DNA of 64,000 nucleotides, taken from Arthrobacter sp. Hiyo8 (GTDB taxonomy: Bacteria > Actinomycetota > Actinomycetes > Actinomycetales > Micrococcaceae). The notes beneath the pieces are model-generated. The model searched no databases. It had not been told where the DNA came from and was given only the letters and a program-made list of their open reading frames with translations. How positions within the stretch are numbered: the first letter of the stretch is position 1; the number at the start of each line of letters is the position of its first letter. Of the stretch, positions 1 to 12,628 are shown piece by piece. The stretch is from positions 1,798,001-1,862,000 of the forward strand of contig AP014719.1 in assembly GCA_001549895.1 (NCBI GenBank), given 5' to 3'. The position numbers and the translations under genes were made by a program.

Positions 1-472
1 GCAACTGGGTCAGCTGCTGGCTGTACGTGCTCTCGAAGTTCTTGCAGATGGGGCAGATGAAGTCGATGTACGCCACAACCTTGACGGGCTTGCCGGCTTC
101 AGCCTCGGCGCCGGGAGCGGTCACCGTGGCGGGCGGGGTGGCCGGGGCTGATGGCAGGGACGCCAGGCTGACGGTACCGGCGGCCACCTTCGCCACATCG
201 GTGCCCTTCAGCAGCGTCACGCCGCCGTGCGCGTTGGCGTTGGCCGGCGTCGGGCCCTGATCGGCGATCGGGGCGTTGTTCACAATGTTCTGGGTGAACA
301 CGAGGGCAATGACCGCGAGGATCGCCACAACGGCAACCACAATGCCCCATCCGATGAGCAACTTATTGCGCTTGTCCTTCTTCAGCTGAGCTTCGCGGAT
401 CTCGCGGGCCTTTTCGCGGGCCTGGGCGGTGCGCTCTGCCTTGGACAGGCGTGGTTCGTTTGCGGGGCTCAT
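1..472 (-). CDS. DsbA-family thiol-disulfide oxidoreductase, membrane-anchored (3' part outside window)
   Basis: The visible 157 residues begin at an ATG preceded by an AGGA ribosome site. A charged cytoplasmic stretch of about 37 residues is followed by one hydrophobic segment (about 38-60), a Pro/Ala-rich linker and the start of a thioredoxin fold. The redox motif CPIC lies near residues 140-143 after the beta strand VKVVAYIDF. The family (DsbA-like, thioredoxin_4 type) forms or isomerises disulfides in exported proteins outside the cell membrane. The gene runs off the left edge, so the cis-Pro loop and C-terminus cannot be checked. It is divergent from otsA, with about 178 bp between the starts. 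Confidence 0.85.
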   Translation of the reverse strand, partial: MSPANEPRLSKAERTAQAREKAREIREAQLKKDKRNKLLIGWGIVVAVVAILAVIALVFTQNIVNNAPIADQGPTPANANAHGGVTLLKGTDVAKVAAGTVSLASLPSAPATPPATVTAPGAEAEAGKPVKVVAYIDFICPICKNFESTYSQQLTQL

Positions 473-650
473 CAGTTCCTCGTGATTTATCGACGGCGTT
501 GGTTTTTAGCTAGGGCAACGGTGCCAGTTTACGGGAGAAGACCGGCAGCTTTGCTGGGTCTTCGACTCCAGTCTGAGGAACGAGCAAGTGTCCTCGATGA
601 TTCCCGCCGGTAGGGTGGGAGATGAGTCACAGGCAACCCAGGGGGCAGCA

Positions 651-2139
651 ATGCAACAAACGGCAAGCGAAAAAACCGACAGCGCACCCGAAGGCAATCA
701 GGCTCCAAGGCCCGGAAACACGATTTCATGGTGGTCTCCAACCGCCTTCCGGTAGACCGTTACACCAGCGATGACGCGGAAAACGGCGAGGAAGGCTGGC
801 GCCGCTCTCCGGGCGGCCTGGTGACTGCCCTTGCGCCGATGATGACCAAGACCGACGGCGCGTGGGTGGGCTGGCACGGCGCGCCGGACGAAGCGTTGGA
901 ACCCTTCAGCCACGGCGGCATGGACCTGATTCCCGTGGAACTCAGCACGCGCGATGTTGAGCTCTATTACGAAGGTTCTCCAACGCCACTCTCTGGCCGC
1001 TTTACCACGACGTCATTGCCCCGCCCGAGTTCCACCGCACCTGGTGGGACAGCTACCGCCGGGTCAACCAGCGCTTCGCCGACGCCGTGGTCCACCACGC
1101 AGACCACGGAGCCACCGTGTGGGTGCAGGATTACCAACTCCAGCTCGTGCCGAGCATGCTCCGCCGGGCGCGCCCGGACCTGCGCATCGGCTTCTTCAAC
1201 CACATCCCGTTCCCGCCGCCGGAGATCTTCGCCCAGTTGCCATGGCGCCAGGCCATCATCGAAGGCCTGCTCGGCGCCGACCTGGTGGGTTTCCAGCGCC
1301 CCAGCGACGCGGCAAACTTCATGCGCTCGGCACGCCGCTTTATTGGTGCAAGCGTCAAGCAGCAGCAAGTCCACGTCAAGGGAGCGGATGGGCAGATCAC
1401 CCATATTGCCCGCGCACAGGCCTTCCCGATCTCCATCGCCGTGGATCAAATCAGCGAGCTCGCGGAGCGCCCGGACATCATCGAACGTTCCCGGCAGATC
1501 CGCCAGGACCTCGGTAACCCCAAAACCATCCTCCTGGGCGTGGACCGCCTCGACTACACCAAGGGCATCCCCCACCGCCTGAAGGCCTTTGAGGAACTCC
1601 TCAAAGAGGGACGGCTCACGGTGGAGGACGCCACACTGATCCAGGTTGCGAGCCCCAGCCGCGAGCGCGTGCGGCAGTACCGGCTCCTGCGGGAAGAGAT
1701 TGAAGGCACCGTAGGCCACATCAACGGCAGCTTCGACACCATGCAGAACACCGCCGTCCGCTACCTCCACCACAGCTACCCGGTCGAGGAAATGGTCGCG
1801 CTGTACCTCGCGGCCGACGTCATGCTGGTGACGGCATTGCGTGACGGCATGAACCTCGTGGCCAAAGAATATGTCACAGCCCGGACCAACAACACGGGCG
1901 CCTTGGTCCTCAGTGAATTCACCGGCGCGGCCGATCAACTCAAGCAAGCCCTCCTCATGAATCCGCACGACATCGACGGACTGAAGAACACCATCATGAG
2001 GGCCGTGAACCTGCCCCCGAATGAATCACGCCGCCGGATGAAGTCCATGCGCAAGCAAATCCTCGACCACGACGTCGATCATTGGTCGGCCGAATTCCTC
2101 TCGGCCCTGGCAGAAACCGTGGTGCGCGATGACTCCTGA
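651..2139 (+). CDS. otsA: trehalose-6-phosphate synthase, two frame breaks
   Basis: The gene joins glucose from a nucleotide sugar to glucose-6-phosphate, giving trehalose-6-phosphate in the cytoplasm. It belongs to glycosyltransferase family 20. The conserved N-terminal block [11 protein letters not shown] is at 728, the loop [12 protein letters not shown] near 1195, and the donor-site part [17 protein letters not shown] near 1825. The reconstructed length of about 496 residues is normal. The frame changes near 715 and near 972. Adding one base at each place (at 972 turning GGTTC into GGTTTC) restores [11 protein letters not shown], a hallmark of the family. The ATG at 651 follows GGGGGCAGCA. 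The stop overlaps the start region of otsB, so the two genes are translationally coupled. Confidence 0.92.
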
Positions 2140-2951
2140 GACAGCAGCCACTCCCCGCTGAGCCTGACGCCCGAACTGCTCGACGCCGTCCGCAGGATCG
2201 CGCGAACCGACCACCTTTTGGTGGCGATGGACTTTGACGGCACCATCTCCCCGATCGTGGACCACGCCGACGCCGCGCGGCCGCTCCAGCGCTCAGCCAC
2301 TGCTTTCGCTGAACTCGCCAAACTCCCGAGGACGACAACGGCGCTCATCTCCGGGCGGGCACTGGCCAGCCTGCGGGCGGTCGCCTCCCCTCCCGAGGCA
2401 ACGCTGCTGATCGGCAGCCATGGCGCGGAGGCCTGGATGGGCCCGGTTCGGCGGAACTCCAACTGGACGACGCCCAAAGGGAGCTCCTTGCCGAAGTCCG
2501 CGAGGTCCTGGCCGGAATCTCGCAGGAAGCTCCGGGGACGGTCCTCGAAGACAAGCCTGCCGGCGTCGTACTCCATACGCGCCGAGCCGACGATGACGTA
2601 GCGGAGGACGCCGTCGCCGCTGCGCGCGCGGTCCTTGAAGGTCGCCCGGGAGTGTTCCTCAAGAACGGCAAACGTGTCCTCGAGACCTCGGTGGTGCATT
2701 CCTCCAAGGGCGAGGCGGTCGAGTTCCTGCGCCATGCAACCTCTGCTACGGGGATCCTTTTCGCGGGCGACGATGTGACGGACGAGGACGCGATCGCCAG
2801 ACTCGGCGCCGGGGATGTCGGGGTGAAAGTCGGGCTGGATTTCACCCAGGCCGAGTTCCGCGTCGAGGCCCCTGTCCACGTCGCCGAGCTCCTGGAAGCG
2901 GTCCTTCGCGAACGTCGCCGCGAGGTCTCGGAAGACTCATCTCACATGTGA
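2129..2951 (+). CDS. otsB: trehalose-6-phosphate phosphatase, two frame breaks
   Basis: This HAD-superfamily enzyme removes phosphate from trehalose-6-phosphate to yield trehalose. The catalytic DxD motif is in VAMDFDGTISPIVD near 2222, and the acidic metal motif GDDVTDEDA is near 2767. The ATG at 2129 lies inside the last codons of otsA. Two single-base losses are inferred, near 2155 (a CCCC run) and near 2448 (CCGGT for CCGGGT). With both repaired, the protein is about 274 residues, normal for OtsB. The last part from 2652 is open and ends in RREVSEDSSHM. The gene pair with otsA makes the function secure. Confidence 0.9.
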
Positions 2952-3145
2952 CGTTCGTAACATTTAGGCGAATAACCCGGGCTGCTGCCATACTCTTGGT
3001 TGTGATGTGGCGCACAACTACCGTGCGGCGTCACTCAGTCTCCCTTGCCCGGGCCCAGCCCAGGGCTGGGAGTCCAACTGAATAAACATGAACCATTCAC
3101 AACGGATCGTCCGGCACGTACCTGCCGGTGAAGGGATTGATAACT
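2952..3145. other. Intergenic region between otsB and sugar ABC ATPase
   Basis: This is a 194-bp gap. I see no convincing hairpin terminator for otsB. A CATACT hexamer near 2989 could be a -10 element for the ATPase gene, but no good -35 is paired with it. Confidence 0.4.
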
Positions 3146-4227
<1,082 letters not shown>

Positions 4228-4244
4228 CACCCACACCGCATTAC

Positions 4245-4280
4245 CGACGGCGGCCCTTCCGAGTGGACGGGCCGCCGTCG
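4245..4280 (+). terminator. Rho-independent type hairpin after sugar ATPase
   Basis: A perfect 12-bp stem (CGACGGCGGCCC and its complement) has a 12-base loop. It sits 18 bp after the stop codon and before the next ribosome site. The T tract is weak. Confidence 0.8.
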
Positions 4281-4316
4281 TCGTTAACAACAGCCTCCAT
4301 ACGGAAGAATTGACCC

Positions 4317-5726
4317 ATGACCGAGCAAAGCGGTGCCAAGTGGCATGACGAACCCACCGACTACGCGCAGATCGGCAAACTCCCGCGCACCGAGGCTGCG
4401 AGCGCCAATGACGCGGCACCGCCGGCAAGTGTCATCGGATCCCTCAACATCACCGCAGCGGCGGCGGATCCCGAGCTCCTGGACCTCCCCTGGCACATCG
4501 CACTCGAAGACTGGCCCGCGGCGAATCTGGCCGCCCTGCCCCGCGGCATCTCCCGGCACATCGTGCGTTTTGCGCACCTGGCCGGCTCCGTCATCGCCAT
4601 CAAGGAAACGTCCGAGCACGTTGCCCGGCACGAATACCACATGCTCCGCAAGCTGGCACGGATGGATGTGCCTTGCGTCGAGCCGGTCGCGGTCATCACC
4701 GGCCGCACCACCGTTGACGGCAAGCCACTGAACCCGGTGCTGGTCACCCGGCACCTCAAGTTCTCCATGCCGTACCGTGCGCTCTTCTCACAGATGCTTC
4801 GCCGGGACACCCTGACACGGCTTATCGACGCCCAAGCGCTGCTGCTGGTGCGCCTGCACCTGATCGGCTTTTATTGGGGCGACGTTTCCCTCTCCAACAC
4901 CTTGTTCCGACGCGACGCCGGGGCGTTCGCCGCGTACTTGGTGGACGCCGAGACCGGCGAGCTGTACCCGGATCTGTCGGTGGGCCAGCGCGAGTACGAT
5001 CTGGAGATTGCCCGCGTCAACATCGCCGGGGAACTCATGGACTTGCTCGAAGGCGGGCTGATCGAGGAGAAGGTGGACCCGGTAGCGACGTCGGAGCTCA
5101 TCATGGACTCGTACCGGCGGCTATGGGCCGAACTCACCGAAAAGGAATCGTTCGAGCTCGGCGAACGCTGGCGCGTGGGCGCGCGCATCCGCCGCCTCAA
5201 CGAACTCGGCTTCGACGTCGAGGAATACGCCATCAAGACCACCGCGGACGGATCCACCATCCAGCTTCAGCCCAAGGTGGTCGACGCCGGCCACCACCAG
5301 CGGCGGCTGCTCCGCCTCGCTGGCCTGGATGCCCAGGAGAACCAGGCCCGCCGGCTGCTCAATGACATGGATTCATTCCGGGCGGACAACAACCCGGACA
5401 TGGACGAAGAAATCAGTGCCCACACCTGGGTCAGCCAGATCTTCGAGCCGATCGTCCGTTCCATCCCGCGCGACCTCGCAGGCAAGCTTGAGCCGGCAGA
5501 AGTGGTCCACGAAGTCCTCGAACACCGCTGGTACATGAGCCAGAAGCAGGACAGCCACATCCCCTTGGCGGAAGCCGTGCAGTCTTATCTGGACACCATC
5601 CTGCGCCACCGGCGTGACGAGGCTGCCATCATGCTCAATCCGGACACGGCGATGCTCAAGATCCTGGAAGCCGAAACCGAGGAATCCCGGTACGACGAGG
5701 ACGAATACCCGGATTCCGACGACTAA
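4317..5726 (+). CDS. DUF4032 domain protein, kinase-like fold
   Basis: The product is 469 residues, intact, and starts at ATG after GGAAGAA. It matches my recollection of the actinobacterial DUF4032 family, which is grouped with lipopolysaccharide-kinase-like folds. Kinase-like features are visible: an ATP-anchoring lysine candidate in SVIAIKETSEHVARHEY, a catalytic-loop-like HLIGFYWGDVSLSNTLF and a following LVDAETGEL in place of DFG. The C-terminal half is helical with an acidic tail (SRYDEDEYPDSDD). There is no signal peptide or membrane segment. The substrate is not known. It is convergent with the GntR regulator, with only 9 bp between the stops. Confidence 0.8.
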   Translation: MTEQSGAKWHDEPTDYAQIGKLPRTEAASANDAAPPASVIGSLNITAAAADPELLDLPWHIALEDWPAANLAALPRGISRHIVRFAHLAGSVIAIKETSEHVARHEYHMLRKLARMDVPCVEPVAVITGRTTVDGKPLNPVLVTRHLKFSMPYRALFSQMLRRDTLTRLIDAQALLLVRLHLIGFYWGDVSLSNTLFRRDAGAFAAYLVDAETGELYPDLSVGQREYDLEIARVNIAGELMDLLEGGLIEEKVDPVATSELIMDSYRRLWAELTEKESFELGERWRVGARIRRLNELGFDVEEYAIKTTADGSTIQLQPKVVDAGHHQRRLLRLAGLDAQENQARRLLNDMDSFRADNNPDMDEEISAHTWVSQIFEPIVRSIPRDLAGKLEPAEVVHEVLEHRWYMSQKQDSHIPLAEAVQSYLDTILRHRRDEAAIMLNPDTAMLKILEAETEESRYDEDEYPDSDD

Positions 5727-5735
5727 CGCAGGGGT

Positions 5736-6406
5736 TTAGGGCTCCAGCGTCTCCGCGAGTCCCTTGAGCACGGGTTCACGCCCGAGCTCGATATGGGAGT
5801 ACGCCAGGGTGTAGGCGAGCTCGGCCTTGCCGCCGAGGATGGCGTTGCACAGTTCCATGTGCTCATCGCGCTGGAGTTCGTTGCTGCGGTTGTGGGCGAG
5901 CCCGAAGATCCAGCGCATGCGGCCGAACAACGGCTTGACCGACTCGATGAGCAGCCGGTTGCCGGACAGCCGGACAATTTCGGCGTGGAACGCCGCACTG
6001 AGGCGCACGACGTCGTCGGTCCGGTCGTCGTCGATCGCTTGCCTCGTGTCGTCGAGGAGTTCCTGCAAACGGCCTCCCGGTTCGCCCGCGGCGACCCGGA
6101 TGGCCGCCATGCGGGCGGCGAACGTTTCCAGGCACAACCGCACGTCGAAGAGTTCATTGACGTCGGTGAGCGTCAATTGCCGCACCACGGCGCCCGGCGG
6201 GGGAAGGTTTCCACGAAGCCATCCTGCTCGAGGCGTTGGATGGCCTCCCGCACGGGGATTCGTGAAACGTTGTAGAGCTCGGAGAGCTCCCGTTCACGCA
6301 GCCGCGCGCCCTGTTCGTATCTCCCCGCCACGATTCCCTCAAGGACCAGCTGGTAGACCTGTTCGGCCCGGGCTTCGTCGTCGCGGCCAGTCAGCGTTTC
6401 GGGCAT
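5736..6406 (-). CDS. GntR-family transcriptional regulator, FCD subfamily, one frame break
   Basis: The N-terminal winged helix-turn-helix contains [20 protein letters not shown], and the C-terminal all-helical FCD domain ([18 protein letters not shown] and onwards) usually binds an organic-acid effector, often with a metal held by His/Asp residues (FHAEIV, HSHIELG visible). The ATG at 6406 gives about 223 residues, normal for the family; an upstream in-frame ATG at 6520 would add 38 residues. A single base is missing near 6195; repaired, the join reads [13 protein letters not shown]. It is divergent from the ABC importer, and two palindromes matching those upstream of the MFS gene lie in the gap, so it is the likely local regulator. 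Confidence 0.88.
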
Positions 6407-6477
6407 CGGCGTCGGCCACCCTTCCCTTCCCGTCGTCTTACGTTCCACCCGAGCATACACGGGAGGAAACAGAGCTG

Positions 6478-6491
6478 TTTGGTATTCCAGA
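6478..6491. promoter_or_regulatory. Putative GntR operator, site A
   Basis: TTTGGTATTCCAGA is an imperfect dyad matching the perfect palindrome found at 15249-15264. It lies in the divergent gap between the regulator and the importer operon, 72 bp upstream of the regulator's preferred start. Confidence 0.6.
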
Positions 6492-6540
6492 TAGTGCAAT
6501 ATTTGTGATTTACATCCCATCGAACCTGCTCTAGTCTATT

Positions 6541-6554
6541 TTTGGTATACAAAA
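6541..6554. promoter_or_regulatory. Putative GntR operator, site B
   Basis: TTTGGTATACAAAA matches the same motif with one changed half-site position. It is about 25 bp upstream of the first importer gene, a position where a bound repressor would block RNA polymerase. Confidence 0.6.
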
Positions 6555-6578
6555 AGTCCGGAGCCTACTCCTTGGATC

Positions 6579-7621
6579 ATGAATCGAGCACCCCCGTTGA
6601 CCCAGCTACAGTCCACCGCCGAAGCTACGGCTGAGAGTCCATCCCCCAGTACGCCCCCAAGCAGACCCACTGCCGAGGCGCGGTCGCTCCTGGCGACGGC
6701 CTGGCTGCGGATCCGCCGGAGCAAGATTGCCCTGTTGAGCCTCTGCGTGGTGGTGGCCATCATGTTGTTCGCCATCCTCGGCCCGCTGCTCAGTGCCATG
6801 TCCGGCAACGATCCCTTCACGTCCAACACCAGCCCCGATGTCCTGGACGACCTCCAGACTCCCGGGTTGCCGCTCCCCGGATACATGTACCCTTCGGCCG
6901 GCCACTGGCTGGGCGTGGAACCCGGACTGGGCCGTGACCTGTTTGCCCGCCTCGCCTATGGGGGCCAGGTTTCCCTCACCATTGCCCTGCTGTCCACTGC
7001 GGTCTCGGTGGTCCTGGGAACCGTGATCGGTGCGGCCGCGGGCTACTTCGGGGGCAAAACGGACGCCATCATCAGCCGGATCATGGATCTCTTCCTCGCT
7101 TTTCCGCACCTCCTGCTGGTCCTTTCACTGACCCCCATCCTGCAGTCACGGCTGCGGGACACCGCGCTGGGCCAGGGCAGCTTCCTGCCCATGGCTTCGC
7201 TCGTCATCATCCTGGGCTTCTTCGGCTGGGCATACCTCGCCCGTATTGTCCGCGGCCAAGTACTGAGCCTCCGCGAGCGCGAGTTCGTCGAGGCCGCGCG
7301 GTCCTTCGGCGCCTCGCACCTGAGCGTGTTGTTCCGGCAGATCATTCCCAACGTCATGGGAGTCGTACTGGTCTACGCCACCATGCTCATCCCCACGAAC
7401 ATCTCCGCAGAAGCGGCACTGTCCTTCCTCGGCGTCGGCGTCAAGGACCCCACGCCGTCGTGGGGCCAGATGCTCAACGCCGCCCAATCCGGCAACTGGT
7501 ACCTCAGCGATCCCTGGTTCCTGGCAGTCCCGGCGCCATGCTCATCGTCACGGTCCTGGCGTTCAACCTGCTCGGCGACGCCGTGCGGGATGCCCTGGAC
7601 CCCAAGGCATCCCGCCACTAA
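6579..7621 (+). CDS. Peptide/opine-type ABC permease (DppC-like), one frame break
   Basis: This is an inner-membrane permease of the Dpp/Opp class. A hydrophilic Pro/Thr/Ala-rich leader of about 45 residues precedes the first transmembrane helix ([19 protein letters not shown]). The DppC signatures [22 protein letters not shown] and the EAA loop [23 protein letters not shown] are clear. A missing C near 7533 breaks the frame; repaired, it ends in [29 protein letters not shown] with a stop at 7619. It is the first gene of an operon with a binding protein, a second permease, two ATPases and an amidohydrolase. The DppC gene preceding DppB is a less usual order. Confidence 0.87.
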
Positions 7622-7663
7622 TCCCCCTTCAAATCCGTTCCACCCACCCAAATGAGGAGCACA

Positions 7664-9387
7664 ATGAATACCCCCACCAGAGCGCTGGCCCTTGCCGTGC
7701 TGATCGCCACCGCCGCCACAGGCTGCGCGGCGGGACAGAACCAGCCCGGAACTGCCGCCTCCGGCGCTTCCAGCACCGAGCAGGCTCCCGAAGTGGTCAA
7801 GTCCGGTTTCACCACCAAGGGCGGCAACATCAACGTCCTGATGTCCTCGGACTTCCAAACCCTGGACCCGGGCAACAGCAACTACGTCCAGACGGCCAAC
7901 GTCGGCCAGCTGTACTACAGGAACCTCACCATGGCGAAGGAGACGGCCGGACAGCCGCCCACCATCGTTCCGGACCTCGCCACGGACACGGGCCAGGTGT
8001 CCAAAGACGGACTCACCTGGACATTCACCCTCCAGAAGGGCGTCAAGTTCGAAGACGGCCGCCCCATCACCTCCGCCGACGTCAAGTACGGCATCGAACG
8101 CACCTTCGCCCAGGACGTCTACACCCAGGCCCCGCAGGAGCTCAACGCAGCGCTCGACGCCGGCGGCTACAAGGGGCCGTACAAGGATCCTTCCGCTGAC
8201 CTCAAGGCCGTGGAAACTCCGGACGAGCGCACCGTCGTCTTCCACTTGAAGAAGCCATTCGCCGAATTCCCGGCGCTGGCCTCCCGTTCCAACACTTCGC
8301 CTGTCCCGAAGGACAAGGACACCAAGCTGGACTACACCAACCACCCGGTGTCTACAGGCCCGTACATGGTTGATTCGTACAGTCGCGGAAAGTCGCTCAA
8401 ACTGGTCCGCAACCCGAACTGGGATCCGTCCACCGACCCCAACCGCACGGCACTTCCGGACACCTTCAGCTTCACGCTCTCCACTTCGCAGGCCACCATC
8501 AGCCAGCAGCTCCTGGCCAACTCCGATCCCAATGCCCTCACGTTGGACTCCAACGGTGCACTGCAGACCTCGGATTCCGCCAAGCTCGCTGATGCCCAAG
8601 TCAAGGACCGCGTTGCATCGGGACTGCTCGGCTGCAACGACGTCCTCAGCCTCAACACCGAGAAGATCTCCGATCCCGATGTCCGCAAGGCAATCGCCCT
8701 GGCCTTGGACCGTCAGTCCATCCTGGTCCAGTACGGCGGACGTCGCTTCGGCGAACTCACCCAGACCCCGCTCAACGCCAAGATGCGCGGCTACGTAGCC
8801 CAGGACCTGGAGATCGACCCCACCGGCAAGCCCAAGCTGGAGGAAGCCAAGAAGCTCCTCGAAGGCAAGAACTACCCAAGACCCTCACCTACGGGTACGC
8901 CAACAACCGCGACGCCTACAAGAACACGGGCACCGTGATCCAGCAGAACCTCAAGGCCCTGGGCATCGACGTCCAGCTCGTGCCGATCCCGGCCCCGAAC
9001 TACTACTCCGTCCTGGCCAGTGACCAGCTGCCGGACATTGCGCGCTCGGGCTGGTGCGGCGGCGCCGACCCCGCGTCGGTGCGTACGTCCGCCGATCCCA
9101 TCCTCGGACCGAACAACGACGGCACCAGCTACGGCTTCTCCAACACGTCGCGCTACTTCGATCCGCAGATTTCGAAAGCCATGTTCGAGCTCCGGAACAC
9201 TTCCGGGACCTCGGAGGAACTCGGCAAGAAATGGTCTGAGGAGTTCGGCAAGGCCCTGAAGACCTACCCGATCATCCCGCTCGTCCGCAGCCACACCAAC
9301 AGCGTGGTTGGCTCCAATATCCGCAACGCCCAAGTGGGCTACTTCTTCGGCGGCATCGACCTCTCGATCGTCGGCGTCGAGCACTAA
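7664..9387 (+). CDS. Solute-binding lipoprotein of ABC importer, family 5, one frame break
   Basis: This extracellular lipid-anchored receptor belongs to the SBP_bac_5 (peptide/nickel/opine) family. The ATG follows GAGGAG. A signal peptide ends in the lipobox ATGC at residues 17-20. Typical family blocks are seen: the N-terminal NINVLMSSDFQTLDPGN, the central VSKDGLTWTFTLQKGVKFEDGRPI region and the NHPVSTGPYMVDSY region. A missing C near 8878 splits the gene; the second part reads TLTYGYANNRDAYKNTG and onward. Full length is about 574 residues. The bound compound cannot be told from sequence; the linked amidohydrolase hints at a nitrogen-containing small molecule. Confidence 0.87.
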
Positions 9388-9446
9388 CCAGACCAAATAC
9401 ACACAACCGGGCCTGTTCACACCAATCAGGCCAGCCCAGAAGGGAG

Positions 9447-9478
9447 GCGGGCCGTCCGGCGACTACCGGACGGCCCGC
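9447..9478 (+). terminator. Intra-operon hairpin between binding protein and permease
   Basis: A perfect 13-bp GC-rich stem (GCGGGCCGTCCGG) with a 6-base loop and no T tract lies between the binding protein stop and the next start. Such hairpins commonly lower expression of the distal genes and protect the binding-protein message. This is inference from position. Confidence 0.65.
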
Positions 9479-9488
9479 AACCAGCACA

Positions 9489-10489
9489 ATGATCAGATTC
9501 ATCTTTCGCCGGACAGGCTCCCTGATCCTGCTTCTCGTCGCCGTCAGCTTCATCACCTTCACGCTGTTCCAGCTGGGTCCTGCCGATCCTGCGTCCGCCG
9601 CTTGCGGCCAGGAGTGCACTCCCGAACGCATCGCGGAAGCCCGCGTGGCCCTTGGCATGGACCACCCTTTCCTGGTCCAGTACATCGACTACATGCGCGG
9701 TCTGGTCTCGCCGCGGATGATCGGTGCTCCCGGAGCGGAATCGATCTGCCAGTGGCCATGCCTCGGCAAATCGTTCCAAACCAATGAAAACGTCTCGGAC
9801 ATCATCGCCCGCTCCTTGCCCTACACGCTCTCCATGGCGGTCGGCGCGCTGGTGCTCTGGACCGTTTCCGGCGTCGGGCTCGGTTTGCTCGCCGCCCTTC
9901 GCAAGGGATCCGCCACGGACAAGTTCATCGTCGGCGCAGCGTCCGTTGGAGTCTCGCTGCCCATCCCGTCACCGGGCTGTTCCTGTTGCTGGTTTTCGTC
10001 AACCAGCTGCATCTCCTGCCCTTCACGACGAACGAGATCAACAGCCCCTTCGGTCCGCATGGTCCGGGGGCCTGGGTACTCAACTACTTCCTGCCGTGGG
10101 TCGCCCTCGCGGTGCTTTTCAGCGCGGCGTATATCCGGGTCACCCGGACCAACATGATCGAAACCTTCAGCGACGACTTCATCCGCACGGCCCGTGCCAA
10201 GGGCCTGGCGCCCCGAACAGTGACGTTTAAACACGGTGTCCGGGCCGGGATCACTCCGGTGGTGACCATGCTTGGCATGGACATCGGACTTCTCCTCGGC
10301 GGCGCGGTCCTCACCGAGCAGATCTTCTCCGTCCCGGGACTCGGTTTCACGGCCGTCCGGGCTGCCATTTCCGGCGACCTCCCCGTCACCATGGCCATCA
10401 CCATGCTGGCTGCCTTCTTCGTCATCGTCGCGAATGTCGTCGTCGACCTCGCCTACGCTGCCATCGATCCCCGAGTGAGGCTCCAATGA
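9489..10489 (+). CDS. Peptide/opine-type ABC permease (DppB-like), one frame break
   Basis: An inner-membrane permease partnering the DppC-like subunit. The N-terminal helix MIRFIFRRTGSLILLLVAVS and FQLGPADPAS are typical of DppB, and the EAA loop IRTARAKGLAPRTVTFKHGVR is near 10180. An insertion with two CxxxC-like cysteines (ACGQEC, CQWPC) is seen in the first extracytoplasmic loop. The frame breaks at about 9966 where one C is missing (ATCCCGTC); restored, it reads LPIPVTGLFLLLVFVNQLHLLPF. The stop overlaps the next start as ATGA at 10486. Confidence 0.87.
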
Positions 10490-11574
10490 CCCAGCTCCAG
10501 CCCAGTCCGGCCGGACAACCGGCCGCGCGAACCGCGCATCAGGCCGCGCGAACCGGCCATCAGGCCGCGGAAGCCACCGCGTTCCTCGACGTCCGGAACC
10601 TTTCGGTGAAGTTCCCCACCGACGACGGCCTTGTCTCGGCAGTCAACGGGATGGATTTCTCCTTGGAGCGCGGGCAGACCCTCGGCATCGTCGGGGAGTC
10701 AGGGTCCGGCAAGTCGGTCACCAGCCAGGCGCTCATGGGGCTCCTCAAGGGGACCTCAGCCCGGGTCACCGGCCAGGCGTTGTTCCAAGGCAAGGACCTT
10801 GTCACACTGCCCGAGTCCGGCATGCGGCAGCTTCGCGGCCGGAACATCGGCATGATCTTCCAGGATCCGCTCTCGGCCCTGCATCCCTTCTACACTGTGG
10901 GCCATCAGATCGCCGAGGCGTACCTCGTCCACAACAAGGCGAGCAAGAAGCAGGCCCGCGCGGCCGCCGTCGACATGCTCGGAAGGGTAGGCATTCCGAG
11001 TCCTGAGCAGCGCTACGACGAATACCCGCACCATTTCTCCGGAGGCATGCGCCAGCGCGCCATGATTGCCATGGCACTGATCTGCGAACCGGAACTGCTC
11101 ATCGCGGACGAACCCACCACCGCGCTGGACGTCACCGTGCAGGCACAGATCCTGGACCTCATGTCCGAGCTCCAGCAGGAAACCAACTCGGCCCTGATCC
11201 TGATCACCCACGATCTTGGCGTGGTGGCCGAAGTGTGCGATTCCGTGCTGGTCATGTACGGCGGGCAATGCGTCGAATCGGGACCGGTGGACGAGATCTT
11301 CTACGACACGCGGCACCCCTACACTCTTGGCCTGCTCAAATCGATGCCCACGCTGAGCAGTAGCTCGGGCAGGCTCAACCCCATTCCGGGCCAGCCGCCG
11401 TCGCTCCTTGACCTCCCGAGAGGCTGCCTTTTCAGCGCCAGGTGCGAGTACGCGGCCCTTGCCGGCGACGGCGTATGCGCGAGCCAGCGCCCGGAGCTCG
11501 TGGTCGAAGACGGCCACGGAAAGCGCTGCCACTTGAGCGGCCCCCAGATCGTCACTATTCGGAATACGCGTTAG
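10486..11574 (+). CDS. ABC importer ATPase subunit (DppD/OppD-like)
   Basis: The product is 362 residues and intact. Walker A GESGSGKS, the Q-loop region [16 protein letters not shown], signature FSGGMRQR, Walker B LLIADEPT and H-loop ITHD are present. The C-terminal oligopeptide-transporter domain has the Cys-containing [11 protein letters not shown] block that is typical of this class and, in related proteins, binds an iron-sulfur cluster. The N-terminus has an imperfect duplication ([18 protein letters not shown]), probably unstructured. Translation is coupled to the DppB-like gene. Confidence 0.93.
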   Translation: MTQLQPSPAGQPAARTAHQAARTGHQAAEATAFLDVRNLSVKFPTDDGLVSAVNGMDFSLERGQTLGIVGESGSGKSVTSQALMGLLKGTSARVTGQALFQGKDLVTLPESGMRQLRGRNIGMIFQDPLSALHPFYTVGHQIAEAYLVHNKASKKQARAAAVDMLGRVGIPSPEQRYDEYPHHFSGGMRQRAMIAMALICEPELLIADEPTTALDVTVQAQILDLMSELQQETNSALILITHDLGVVAEVCDSVLVMYGGQCVESGPVDEIFYDTRHPYTLGLLKSMPTLSSSSGRLNPIPGQPPSLLDLPRGCLFSARCEYAALAGDGVCASQRPELVVEDGHGKRCHLSGPQIVTIRNTR

Positions 11575-11582
11575 GACCCGCC

Positions 11583-12604
<1,022 letters not shown>

Positions 12605-12628
12605 ATCCAACATCAAAGGAGCAATACA

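Noticed and set aside
967..1968. Minus-strand open frame of 333 codons
   Set aside because: Antisense to otsA, whose motifs are clear on the plus strand.
651..2951. Decay of otsA and otsB into pseudogenes
   Set aside because: Every break is repaired by one base, the coding quality on both sides is high, and the same pattern hits essential genes such as cysS and holB.
10486..10590. Repeat-containing N-terminus of the DppD-like ATPase as a special domain
   Set aside because: The duplication is short and low in complexity; it is more likely a disordered leader or a late start-codon choice.
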